In this document: piece after piece, positions 1-5,600 of the stretch
Numbering within the stretch: the first letter of the stretch is position 1
How the letters are laid out: every line of letters starts with the position of its first letter
Assembly: GCA_018303895.1 (NCBI GenBank)
Contig: JAGVXJ010000012.1
Coordinates: 1,509-13,097 of the forward strand
DNA: 11,589 nt
Direction: 5' to 3'
Source: Candidatus Pacearchaeota archaeon
GTDB taxonomy: Archaea; Nanobdellota; Nanobdellia; Pacearchaeales; GW2011-AR1
The notes under the pieces: model-generated
The model's input: the letters and a program-made list of their open reading frames with translations, nothing else
The model's database searches: none
Told to the model about the DNA's origin: nothing
Position numbers and translations under genes: made by a program

Positions 1-126
1 GAACCTAATCCTGTTTTAGCAAGTATGATTGAAGAACAAAAAGAAATACAAGCAAGAAGAAATACTATTACACCAGCACAACAAAAATTAATAGATGATA
101 TTTTCGGAAAAGGAGATGGAAAATAA
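1..126 (+). CDS. 3' end of a hypothetical protein (cut by left edge)
   Basis: Reading frame 1 is open from the left edge to TAA at 124-126 and gives the last 41 residues of a protein whose start lies outside the window. The visible part is hydrophilic and probably helical (many Glu, Gln, Lys and Arg), with no membrane segment or known motif. It ends in Gly-Lys-Gly-Asp-Gly-Lys; these Gly codons contain the GGAG (112-115) that serves as ribosome-binding site for the next gene, whose ATG begins one base after this stop. The same arrangement repeats through the array, which supports this as a real upstream member of the operon. Function unknown. Confidence 0.6.
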   Translation, partial: EPNPVLASMIEEQKEIQARRNTITPAQQKLIDDIFGKGDGK

Positions 127-130
127 AATG
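112..130 (+). promoter_or_regulatory. Coupled stop/RBS/start junction (TAAAATG type)
   Basis: GGAG at 112-115 lies in the last codons of the upstream gene, followed by TAA (124-126), one A, and ATG (128-130). The 19-base block matches the junction at 3231-3249 at 17 of 19 positions. It decides the start of the first lipoprotein at 128 rather than the in-frame ATG at 95, which has no Shine-Dalgarno. Confidence 0.7.
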
Positions 131-604
131 ACAAAATATTCTTCAATAAAAAGATTAATTCGGCCTCTAGCATTTTTCACAGGCTTGATGGCTTTAGTTG
201 GTGGATGTTCAAAAATGACTGAGGACCTTTCCTACAAGAACGAACAAATTTTAAATTATGAGAATAGAACGAATTTTACTTTACCTTTCATACAAGTTAA
301 AAAATCAGACGGCTCAATAGTTAAATTCAAATGTGCTCAATATGACAATCTTAATCGATTGATGGATGATTCTGAATGTAACTCTGATAATTTAACAAGG
401 GTTGAATTTGACAATGCATATTCTGGTGAAAAAACTGAATTTTCTTTTCTAGACAACAACATATCTAGTGCTGATTGGAGTAAATTAAATGCCGGTTTCC
501 AAAAATATGTAGCCTTACGTAACGAATACCGTGAAGAAGCAAAGAACAAATTAATAACAAAAATTACTGGAAGCGAAGAAAATGAAGACGGAGAACAAAA
601 ATAA
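128..604 (+). CDS. Putative lipoprotein with lipobox, function unknown
   Basis: 158-residue protein. Residues 1-27 form a lipoprotein signal: a basic N-terminus (Lys8, Arg9, Arg12), a hydrophobic core (residues 13-25) and a lipobox Leu-Val-Gly-Gly-Cys with Cys27 as the likely lipidation site. The mature part is polar, has two further Cys in its middle third and ends in a charged helical region rich in Glu and Lys. It should sit on the outer face of the cytoplasmic membrane. I place the start at 128, not the in-frame ATG at 95, because GGAG at 112-115 is well spaced and because this start gives a proper signal peptide. The signal is almost the same as that of the lipoprotein at 2022, also at DNA level, while the mature parts differ. 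The last codons carry the RBS of the next gene. No family recognised. Confidence 0.75.
   Translation: MTKYSSIKRLIRPLAFFTGLMALVGGCSKMTEDLSYKNEQILNYENRTNFTLPFIQVKKSDGSIVKFKCAQYDNLNRLMDDSECNSDNLTRVEFDNAYSGEKTEFSFLDNNISSADWSKLNAGFQKYVALRNEYREEAKNKLITKITGSEENEDGEQK
142..160 (+). repeat. Duplicated leader segment, copy 1
   Basis: These 19 bases within the signal-peptide codons of the first lipoprotein match 2036-2054 in the second lipoprotein at 18 of 19 positions. The encoded leaders stay similar downstream to the lipobox. Either the leader was copied recently or the two genes share ancestry and only the leader is conserved. Confidence 0.7.
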
Positions 605-605
605 A

Positions 606-869
606 ATGACAATCGAAAAAATTACCTGTCCAGTATTAAACAAGGGATACCGTGATGAAATGTCGCATTTAGAAAGTTTCAATGGAAATAAAAGACCAGT
701 GCAGATGCCACCTGTTGAAGTTTTTGTGAGATTTTATGATACAGAAAAACCTTTTAGTATAATGTGCCCAAATTATAATTCTGATAAAGTATGTACTGTC
801 GAGGGTAGAAAATGTATTTATGCTGAATGGAAAAATTTTAAATCAGAAACTCAAGGAGGAAAACAATAA
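606..869 (+). CDS. Small Cys-containing protein, function unknown
   Basis: 87 residues starting at ATG 606, one base after the previous stop, with GGAG at 590-593. An in-frame ATG at 582 would extend it by 8 residues into the upstream gene but is not positioned by that GGAG. No signal peptide or membrane segment. Four Cys are present: Cys8, and three in the C-terminal half spaced C-x8-C-x6-C, the first in a Met-Cys-Pro context. This could be a metal-binding site, but it is not a standard zinc ribbon. The tail Gly-Gly-Lys-Gln is encoded by the strong Shine-Dalgarno of the next gene. Lies between the first lipoprotein and the AbrB-like gene. I do not recognise a family. Confidence 0.65.
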   Translation: MTIEKITCPVLNKGYRDEMSHLESFNGNKRPVQMPPVEVFVRFYDTEKPFSIMCPNYNSDKVCTVEGRKCIYAEWKNFKSETQGGKQ

Positions 870-871
870 TG
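855..871 (+). promoter_or_regulatory. Coupled RBS/stop/start junction (TAATG type), copy 1
   Basis: GGAGG at 855-859, with TAA (867-869) sharing its last A with ATG (869-871). The 17 bases GGAGGAAAACAATAATG recur identically at 2008-2024 and with one mismatch at 2421-2437. The ribosome ending the upstream gene is placed to restart at once on the downstream gene. Confidence 0.8.
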
Positions 872-1234
872 ACGAAACAAATAAAAGAAGGTGTAATTTA
901 TTCTGGACTTTTGTTTGAGAATTATTTTCAGCAAGAGAAGTGTAGCCGGTTTGGAATTGGGGATGAATTTGAACTTGTGTGTCTTAAAGCTATCCGTGGT
1001 GTTTTTTATTCTTTTGCTCTGAGAACAGGAAAAGAAGATGTTGCAGAAGTTTCTCTTGACTCACGTGGACGAATTGTTATCCCCCAGAATACTTTAGCAG
1101 TTATCCCAAGTCACTATGAAAGAGGATTAAATTTATCCATTTATGGCTGGAATGAATATCATGAAAAGAGAAAAGATATTTTGTCTAAGATTTGTCGAGC
1201 TTATGAACTATCTCTAAAAGGGGGTTCTCAATAA
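869..1234 (+). CDS. Protein with AbrB/SpoVT-like segment, putative DNA-binding
   Basis: 121 residues. Residues about 59-93 resemble one swapped-hairpin AbrB/SpoVT/MazE-type element: a beta strand, then Asp-Ser-Arg-Gly-Arg-Ile-Val-Ile-Pro (residues 64-72), then a Leu-Ser-Ile-Tyr strand. In that family the Ser/Lys-Gly-x-Ile-x-Ile-Pro turn is central to the DNA-binding dimer, so a transcriptional regulator or antitoxin-like role is plausible. About 58 residues before and 28 after the segment are not recognised and make the protein longer than a typical 50-90 residue AbrB protein. No partner toxin is visible. The start overlaps the previous stop by one base after GGAGG. Directly followed, again with a one-base overlap, by the TrmB-like regulator. 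The AbrB assignment rests on a short motif and is moderate. Confidence 0.6.
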   Translation: MTKQIKEGVIYSGLLFENYFQQEKCSRFGIGDEFELVCLKAIRGVFYSFALRTGKEDVAEVSLDSRGRIVIPQNTLAVIPSHYERGLNLSIYGWNEYHEKRKDILSKICRAYELSLKGGSQ

Positions 1235-2022
1235 TGCTCGTCAAACAAGAACTTATCAATAAAATCAAAGATTACTTTGACTTGAATATTTACGAAACTA
1301 AAGTTTGGTTAGCTTTAATTGGAAAAGGAATAGCGTCGGCAGGAGAAATTGCTCAAATTTCTGGCGTTCCTCGTTCAAGAACTTACGACGTTTTGGAATC
1401 TCTTGAAAAAAGAGGATTCGCAATAATCAAGCTCGGGAAACCAGTAAAATATCTTGGCGTAAAACCTAATGTGATTATTGAAAAAATGAAAAACAACGTT
1501 CACCACGACGCTGAAGAAAGAATTGAATCTCTTACTCGAGTTAAAGAAACAACTGAATACGAACAGCTTGAATCTTTGTACAAGCAAGGAATCGCACCAG
1601 TAAATCGTGAAGACGTTCATGCTTCAATTAAAGGACGTTCAAATATTGTAAATCACGCTCGTGAGATTATAGAAAACGCAACAAGCGAAGTTGTAATCTG
1701 CACAAACGCCGAAGACATTTTCAACAAAGTAAAACTTTTCAACCAGACAATTTCAAAACTTATAAAAAATGGAATCAAAGTAAAAATCGCTTTGTCAGGT
1801 TCAGAAGAGCATGTTAAAAAAATCAACACACAACTTGGAATAAAAGCAAAGCACATCGAAATCGACTCAAAATTTTTCATAATCGACAGAAAAGAAGTTT
1901 TGTTTTACTTAAAGAAACAAACAGAATCTTCTCAAGATGAAAACGCAATCTGGTTAAATTCAGAATTTTTCGCAGGTGCTTTAGCGTCGATGTTCGAATT
2001 AGCAACTGGAGGAAAACAATAA
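1234..2022 (+). CDS. TrmB-family transcriptional regulator
   Basis: 262 residues. Residues 7-80 form the TrmB-type winged helix: a helix pair ending in Tyr-Glu-Thr-Lys-Val-Trp, a recognition region with Gly-Val-Pro-Arg-Ser-Arg-Thr-Tyr-Asp-Val-Leu (about 44-54), and the wing leading to Val-Lys-Tyr. A charged linker follows, then a C-terminal alpha/beta domain (about 125-262) of the kind found after TrmB helices, probably the ligand-sensing or dimerisation domain. Family members bind operators and respond to sugars or other metabolites; the ligand here cannot be read. The start is ATG 1234, overlapping the previous stop, with a GGGGG-type RBS. By eye it uses more GAC, AAC and CGT/CGA codons than its neighbours, as if it came from or evolves like a core gene. 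As the clearest DNA-binding protein in the operon it may autoregulate it. Confidence 0.9.
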   Translation: MLVKQELINKIKDYFDLNIYETKVWLALIGKGIASAGEIAQISGVPRSRTYDVLESLEKRGFAIIKLGKPVKYLGVKPNVIIEKMKNNVHHDAEERIESLTRVKETTEYEQLESLYKQGIAPVNREDVHASIKGRSNIVNHAREIIENATSEVVICTNAEDIFNKVKLFNQTISKLIKNGIKVKIALSGSEEHVKKINTQLGIKAKHIEIDSKFFIIDRKEVLFYLKKQTESSQDENAIWLNSEFFAGALASMFELATGGKQ

Positions 2023-2024
2023 TG
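2008..2024 (+). promoter_or_regulatory. Coupled RBS/stop/start junction (TAATG type), copy 2
   Basis: Seventeen bases identical to 855-871. GGAGG lies in the last codons of the TrmB-like gene, giving it the tail Gly-Gly-Lys-Gln, and TAATG joins it to the second lipoprotein. Confidence 0.8.
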
Positions 2025-2435
2025 TCTTTTTACAATTCAATAAAAAAATTAATTTTGCCCTTGGCCTTCGTTGCAGGTTTAACTGCTTTAGTAGGATGTG
2101 AAAAAGGAATTGTGAAACCAAGAATACATCTAGAAGATGAAGCGCTCTTTTCTTGCAAAGTTAATTTTCATCTTCCGAACGATAGTCAAGGTTATAATCG
2201 ACAAGTAATTATAAAAGATATTAATCAAGACGGTTTGGCTGATGCAATACTCAACGACCGAGAAGGACCAATGTATGTTGCCCCAGAATTCAGAAGCGCA
2301 TTTCATTATGGGGATGGTTCCAATTTTCCTGATGGTCATCATCCAAATTTAAGAGTTCAAGCTCAAACAGCTCTTTATGATTGTCTAGCATTAAGAAAAG
2401 CAATGGCTTTAGAAGTTACCGGAGGAAATCAATAA
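2022..2435 (+). CDS. Putative lipoprotein with a calcium-loop-like motif
   Basis: 137 residues. Residues 1-26 are a lipoprotein signal: Lys8 and Lys9, a hydrophobic core, and lipobox Ala-Leu-Val-Gly-Cys with Cys26. The mature part contains Asp66-x-Asn68-x-Asp70-Gly71-x-x-Asp74 within a Val-Ile-Ile-Lys/Asp-Ala-Ile-Leu beta context. This is the pattern of calcium-binding loops in FG-GAP/VCBS and dockerin-type repeats; only one copy is present. A second acidic, Gly- and His-rich stretch lies at about 97-107. Expected on the outer membrane face as a surface or binding protein. The leader closely matches that of the lipoprotein at 128; the mature domains are not obviously alike apart from an Ala-Leu-Arg helix near each C-terminus. 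The tail Gly-Gly-Asn-Gln is set by the RBS of the next gene. Confidence 0.75.
   Translation: MSFYNSIKKLILPLAFVAGLTALVGCEKGIVKPRIHLEDEALFSCKVNFHLPNDSQGYNRQVIIKDINQDGLADAILNDREGPMYVAPEFRSAFHYGDGSNFPDGHHPNLRVQAQTALYDCLALRKAMALEVTGGNQ
2036..2054 (+). repeat. Duplicated leader segment, copy 2
   Basis: Second copy of the 19-base leader segment, 18 of 19 identical to 142-160, within the signal-peptide codons of the second lipoprotein. Confidence 0.7.
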
Positions 2436-2437
2436 TG
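2421..2437 (+). promoter_or_regulatory. Coupled RBS/stop/start junction (TAATG type), copy 3
   Basis: GGAGGAAATCAATAATG, one mismatch from the copies at 855 and 2008. It fixes the start of the next gene at 2435 rather than at an in-frame upstream codon near 2381 buried in the lipoprotein gene. Confidence 0.75.
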
Positions 2438-2728
2438 AATATCGTGCATAAACCCCAATATCCTGAACTTTTTGTTAAAGAACTTGATTATCAGCAATAT
2501 GCTAAACTTCTTGATTTTTTAAACAGCTCCGAACATGTGTTAAAAACAATTGGTGGAAATTTTTTTGACGTTTCATTTAAGTCAATGACGCCAGGTATTT
2601 GTCCTCTTTATCAAAATATTGTTATAACTCCAGTTGTAAAAGGTCAATTTGATGAACAAGAAAAAATCACTATTGATAAAGCATACACTGGATTAATTAG
2701 ACTATTAATAAATTCTGGAGAACAATAA
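2435..2728 (+). CDS. Small soluble hypothetical protein
   Basis: 97 residues from ATG 2435, which overlaps the previous stop by one base and has GGAGG at 2421-2425. No signal peptide or membrane segment. Predicted by eye as mixed alpha/beta: a helix around residues 18-32, a beta-rich middle containing Pro-Gly-Ile-Cys-Pro, a Val-Ile-Thr-Pro-Val-Val strand, and a C-terminal helix. One Cys only. Ends in Ser-Gly-Glu-Gln, where Gly-Glu is encoded by the GGAG that serves the next gene. I do not recognise a family. Its place between a lipoprotein and a membrane protein suggests a cytosolic partner, but nothing in the sequence proves this. Confidence 0.65.
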   Translation: MNIVHKPQYPELFVKELDYQQYAKLLDFLNSSEHVLKTIGGNFFDVSFKSMTPGICPLYQNIVITPVVKGQFDEQEKITIDKAYTGLIRLLINSGEQ

Positions 2729-2729
2729 A

Positions 2730-3245
2730 ATGACTCCCGAGAATTATGTTCCCGTCGAGAAAAAGTTCGGGCTACAACTAAAATATGCAGCTAAAGATTT
2801 TTTATCAACAGTTTATGGTTTTGCGATTACACCTTATAGAGTGCCAACTACTATTAGAAAATATTTCAACAAACAATGTTTCTTTCAAAAACCAGAATTC
2901 ACTGAACGTAACAAGATAGGGGAAAAATTAAATGTCCCAGGAATAGTTAGTGGGTTTGCAGGAGCTCTTACGGGGGCAACTGTGTTTGGTATAGAAATGG
3001 CTCATACACTTCTTCCTCTTATCGAAGATAATAATCGTCTTTACCATTACATTCCTTTAATGGTTATGGGAGCAACAAATGCTGCTTCAGTTGGTTTCGA
3101 AATAGTTAACGGAATTTTCCAAGCCGGAAAACGCGCAGGAAGAAAAAGTTTAGAGAATTCTGTGAAAACTAATTTTCAGCAAATTTTAAATCAAGATGAG
3201 AAAGATTTTTTAGCTAAACAATTTAGAGAAGGAGATGAAGAATAA
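2730..3245 (+). CDS. Small membrane protein, two predicted segments
   Basis: 171 residues. Hydrophobic, Gly- and Ala-rich segments at about 70-98 and 105-130 are separated by a short acidic/Asn loop. The N-terminal 65 residues and the C-terminal 40 residues are polar, with basic residues just after the second segment (Lys134, Arg135, Arg138, Lys139), as expected for a membrane hairpin with a cytosolic tail. The start at ATG 2730 is one base after the previous stop, with GGAG at 2717-2720. The tail carries the next GGAG. The hairpin pattern resembles segments of the genes at 3575, 5031 and 6653, but identity is low and the relation is only suggested. No catalytic motif, no known family. Confidence 0.7.
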   Translation: MTPENYVPVEKKFGLQLKYAAKDFLSTVYGFAITPYRVPTTIRKYFNKQCFFQKPEFTERNKIGEKLNVPGIVSGFAGALTGATVFGIEMAHTLLPLIEDNNRLYHYIPLMVMGATNAASVGFEIVNGIFQAGKRAGRKSLENSVKTNFQQILNQDEKDFLAKQFREGDEE

Positions 3246-3249
3246 AATG
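3231..3249 (+). promoter_or_regulatory. Coupled stop/RBS/start junction (TAAAATG type)
   Basis: GGAG at 3231-3234, TAA at 3243-3245, ATG at 3247-3249. It matches 112-130 at 17 of 19 positions. It supports ATG 3247 over the in-frame ATG at 3235, which would start directly after the GGAG with no spacer. Confidence 0.7.
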
Positions 3250-3573
3250 AAAAAACAACCTTTATCAATTCCGTTCGATTCAGATGGAAATTTGTTAAAT
3301 TATATATTACCTAGTATGGATGATGTAACTTGGAGAGAGAATTTTGAATTTAGCACAATAATGACTTATTGCGGTTTCTCTCGTGGAAGATCATCAATCT
3401 TGTTTCATTTTACCGACACCCAAGGAAAAAAATATCTAATGTTCGTTTCAGATTTTGACGATTTACTAAATCGAAAAGGTTTAGAAGGAAAAACAATAAA
3501 TGAAACATTCACTTTTTGCAAGAAGGGAGATAATTATGGAGTTAAATTAGCAAACTCTCAAGGGGAAATTTAA
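3247..3573 (+). CDS. Small beta-rich hypothetical protein
   Basis: 108 residues from ATG 3247. No membrane segment. Notable motifs: Gly-Phe-Ser-Arg-Gly-Arg-Ser-Ser (43-50), an alternating strand Ile-Leu-Phe-His-Phe, Asp-Thr-Gln-Gly-Lys-Lys-Tyr-Leu-Met-Phe (57-66), and Phe-Thr-Phe-Cys-Lys-Lys-Gly-Asp-Asn-Tyr-Gly-Val-Lys-Leu (88-101). This reads as a compact beta sheet or barrel with a basic loop, possibly nucleic-acid binding. From unverified memory the Gly-Arg-Ser plus Met-Phe plus Tyr-Gly-Ile/Val-Lys-Leu pattern recalls short proteins in tailed-phage genomes; that would matter for the origin of the array but is a weak hint. The last codons hold AGGGG as a weak RBS for the next gene. Confidence 0.6.
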   Translation: MKKQPLSIPFDSDGNLLNYILPSMDDVTWRENFEFSTIMTYCGFSRGRSSILFHFTDTQGKKYLMFVSDFDDLLNRKGLEGKTINETFTFCKKGDNYGVKLANSQGEI

Positions 3574-3574
3574 A

Positions 3575-4477
3575 ATGACAACCAAATCATTAAAGAGAAG
3601 TGGAATTATAAATGAGATTGATGGATTTATTTATGACAGTATTAAAAAATTTTCTGATTACTATCAGAAAAAAACAGGTCGAGATATCGACGGGCTTGCA
3701 AGATTAGCTCACACTTTAGGTGGTGCAACACTTATGGAGCAGGGAATAGAAACAAGTGATATGTTAATGTCTATAGTTGGCGGTGGTTGGGCAACTGTGT
3801 TCGGAGTTTTCGGTTTAAAAATTGGAAGAGAAAATTATTCTTCATATGAAAAAGCAATTAATTCTTTAGTAGCTCTCTCTGGAATTCCTCTTTTTCCAAT
3901 AGGGGCAGTGGAACTAGTCCAGGGAATTAGAACTGGTGATTATAATTCAGCAGTAAAAGGAGTAAATTACCTTAGGGGAGCAGTTGCTTTATCTTTAATG
4001 GGTCTTGGGTCTTATCTTAATCGAATAGAGGTGGATTCTTCGGCAAAAAAATACAAATTAAAAGACGGAGCTACACTGCGTGGTATTAAAGAACTTGAAG
4101 ATTATCTTAATGAACTAAAATTGGAATCGACACCAAAGGCAGTTGATTATCCAAAAACAGTCAAAGACGAAAATGGTCGCATTGTAAAAGTCTTGTCACG
4201 AACAACTGATTTGGTTGACTTAATTCGTGGTGAACCTGTTAAAATAGGGGTTCCTTCTTTCGATGAAGAAAAAAAATATTTTTCTGGAAAAGTCTGGAAA
4301 TGCGACGGAAAACACGTTGGAATTGTTTCAAATTTCCCCGACGGAATGATTAACTATTCAACCTGGGGCGACGCTTTCAAAAATGGAACTCTTGGGGTTA
4401 TTGACACTAATCTTTATGCAAAAATAAATCCTCTTTGTTGGCTCGGGCATGCTTTCATGAATGAGAAGAAAAAATGA
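3575..4477 (+). CDS. Multi-pass membrane protein with C-terminal soluble domain
   Basis: 300 residues, the largest gene of the array. Hydrophobic segments lie at about 41-56, 62-83, 95-115 and 130-147, the first rather weak, closing with Tyr-Leu-Asn-Arg-Ile-Glu (147-152). A charged helical linker follows (about 160-185), then a C-terminal domain (about 188-296) with beta-like stretches, Cys243 in Trp-Lys-Cys-Asp-Gly-Lys-His, and Cys288-Trp-Leu-Gly-His near the end. I do not recognise this domain. The membrane part resembles that of the gene at 5031, which also has four segments and ends in Tyr-Val-Asn-Arg-Ala-Glu. The start is one base after the previous stop with a weak AGGGG. The stop TGA overlaps the next ATG by four bases (ATGA), so the next protein should be made by reinitiation. 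Confidence 0.7.
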   Translation: MTTKSLKRSGIINEIDGFIYDSIKKFSDYYQKKTGRDIDGLARLAHTLGGATLMEQGIETSDMLMSIVGGGWATVFGVFGLKIGRENYSSYEKAINSLVALSGIPLFPIGAVELVQGIRTGDYNSAVKGVNYLRGAVALSLMGLGSYLNRIEVDSSAKKYKLKDGATLRGIKELEDYLNELKLESTPKAVDYPKTVKDENGRIVKVLSRTTDLVDLIRGEPVKIGVPSFDEEKKYFSGKVWKCDGKHVGIVSNFPDGMINYSTWGDAFKNGTLGVIDTNLYAKINPLCWLGHAFMNEKKK

Positions 4478-4767
4478 CAACCGATTTTTTTTCTGAAATA
4501 AGCAAGTTTTACGATAATCCTCGAGATGCAAGAAAAGTTTTAAATCAGGCAATAAGAGATTATAAGATTTTTCTTGATGCCGAATTTTTTGAAGAAGAAA
4601 AAGCGATGTATGAAACAAGACAAAAATTTAGAACTAAAGGAACTCCGGGAATCCTTGAAAACCATATTGAAGATTATTTTGAACTTAGAAGAAAAAGCCA
4701 AAGTCCGCCCGGTCGCCAAAAAGGAATAAAATCAATTTTAAATCGTTACAGAATTTTGGAGGATTAA
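4474..4767 (+). CDS. Small soluble helical protein, function unknown
   Basis: 97 residues, starting inside the last codons of the upstream membrane protein (ATGA overlap at 4474-4477) without a clear Shine-Dalgarno, so translation probably depends on the ribosome finishing the upstream gene. Strongly charged, no Cys and no hydrophobic segment. Two long helices are likely (about 15-50 and 60-75), followed by a basic tail containing Ser-Pro-Pro-Gly-Arg-Gln-Lys. The tight overlap suggests a fixed ratio with the membrane protein at 3575 and perhaps a complex with it; this is inference. The last codons contain GGAGG (4757-4761) for the next gene. No family recognised. Confidence 0.65.
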   Translation: MTTDFFSEISKFYDNPRDARKVLNQAIRDYKIFLDAEFFEEEKAMYETRQKFRTKGTPGILENHIEDYFELRRKSQSPPGRQKGIKSILNRYRILED

Positions 4768-4768
4768 A

Positions 4769-5029
4769 ATGACAAACTTAACAAAAATAGCGTCGGAAGT
4801 TGGGAAAAGATTACCTTTTGTAAATTTGTATTATTATTTGCGTGGTGATTTTGATAAATCTCTAAACGAACCAAACACTTGGGGTGGAATTGCAAAAGCA
4901 ACAAAACATACTTTGTATTTTGTTTCATCGACGGTATTGTCAACATTATATCTCGCTAACGCAGCCGATACTGGGGAATTTAATCCACTAGTCCCAATTA
5001 AACATATCACAGAATTTTTACTTAATTAA
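4769..5029 (+). CDS. Small single-span membrane protein
   Basis: 86 residues from ATG 4769, one base after the previous stop, with a strong GGAGG at 4757-4761. One hydrophobic segment at about 44-66 with basic residues before it (Lys43, Lys46), so the N-terminus is probably cytosolic. The Ser-Thr-Val-Leu followed by Ala-x-x-Ala-Asp-x-Gly-Glu stretch after residue 54 is echoed in the next gene (Ser-Thr-Val-Leu at 37, then Ala-Ser-Asp-Gly-Ala-Gly), hinting at shared ancestry. No catalytic motif and no recognised family. Confidence 0.6.
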   Translation: MTNLTKIASEVGKRLPFVNLYYYLRGDFDKSLNEPNTWGGIAKATKHTLYFVSSTVLSTLYLANAADTGEFNPLVPIKHITEFLLN

Positions 5030-5030
5030 A

Positions 5031-5600
5031 ATGACAAAATTTAATCCACTTCAGAAAATTGATGACGGAATGTTATATTTAGCAAACCGAGGAGTCCAAG
5101 CTTGGAACTGGACAACCGGAAGAACAAAATATGATTTGTCGACGGTTTTGCACATGGCAGCGACGGCATCTGATGGTGCAGGATATGTTCTGAGCAATGA
5201 TCCAAATTATCTTTTAATTTTTTCTATTTCTGTTTTCACTACAGGTATTTGCACTATTACAAATGAACTAAATAACAGACGTGAAAAAAATTCTTCAGAT
5301 GTAAAAGTTAAACCTTATCTCGATGATTTAGACATTCCTTTGTCTCGATTTGCCTTGGGTTTTTCTGGATGGGAGTTTATTTCGGCTCAAATGCATAAAC
5401 CACCTATGAAATATACTATCCTTGCTAATTCCGTTGCATTTTTCTCTCGTTCTCTCGCATTCTACGTCAATCGAGCAGAAAGTTTACCACTAAGAAAAAA
5501 TGTTCTTGCACGAGCAACTGAAATTTTGAAAGAAAGTTCTCAACCACTCCCTGAATTTTGTAAGGTCGGAGTCAACCAAAGATTGGAGGCAATGATTTAA
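5031..5600 (+). CDS. Multi-pass membrane protein, function unknown
   Basis: 189 residues. Hydrophobic segments at about 36-54, 59-78, 103-120 and 126-146, the first and third weaker than the second and fourth, ending in Tyr-Val-Asn-Arg-Ala-Glu (145-150). The N-terminal 30 residues are amphipathic with several Trp and Asn; the C-terminal 40 residues are polar. The plan matches the first 150 residues of the gene at 3575, without its C-terminal domain. It starts one base after the previous stop, but I see no Shine-Dalgarno before it, so it probably relies on termination-reinitiation from the gene at 4769. Its last codons contain GGAGG (5584-5588) for the next gene. No known family. Confidence 0.7.
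   Translation: MTKFNPLQKIDDGMLYLANRGVQAWNWTTGRTKYDLSTVLHMAATASDGAGYVLSNDPNYLLIFSISVFTTGICTITNELNNRREKNSSDVKVKPYLDDLDIPLSRFALGFSGWEFISAQMHKPPMKYTILANSVAFFSRSLAFYVNRAESLPLRKNVLARATEILKESSQPLPEFCKVGVNQRLEAMI

Noticed and set aside
95..127. Upstream in-frame ATG that would lengthen the first lipoprotein by 11 residues
   Set aside because: It lies inside the preceding gene, has no Shine-Dalgarno, and would put a charged stretch before the signal peptide. ATG 128 has GGAG and gives a standard leader.
869..1234. Toxin-antitoxin pair with the AbrB-like protein as antitoxin
   Set aside because: Neither neighbour (the Cys-containing protein or the TrmB regulator) looks like a MazF, PIN or other toxin.
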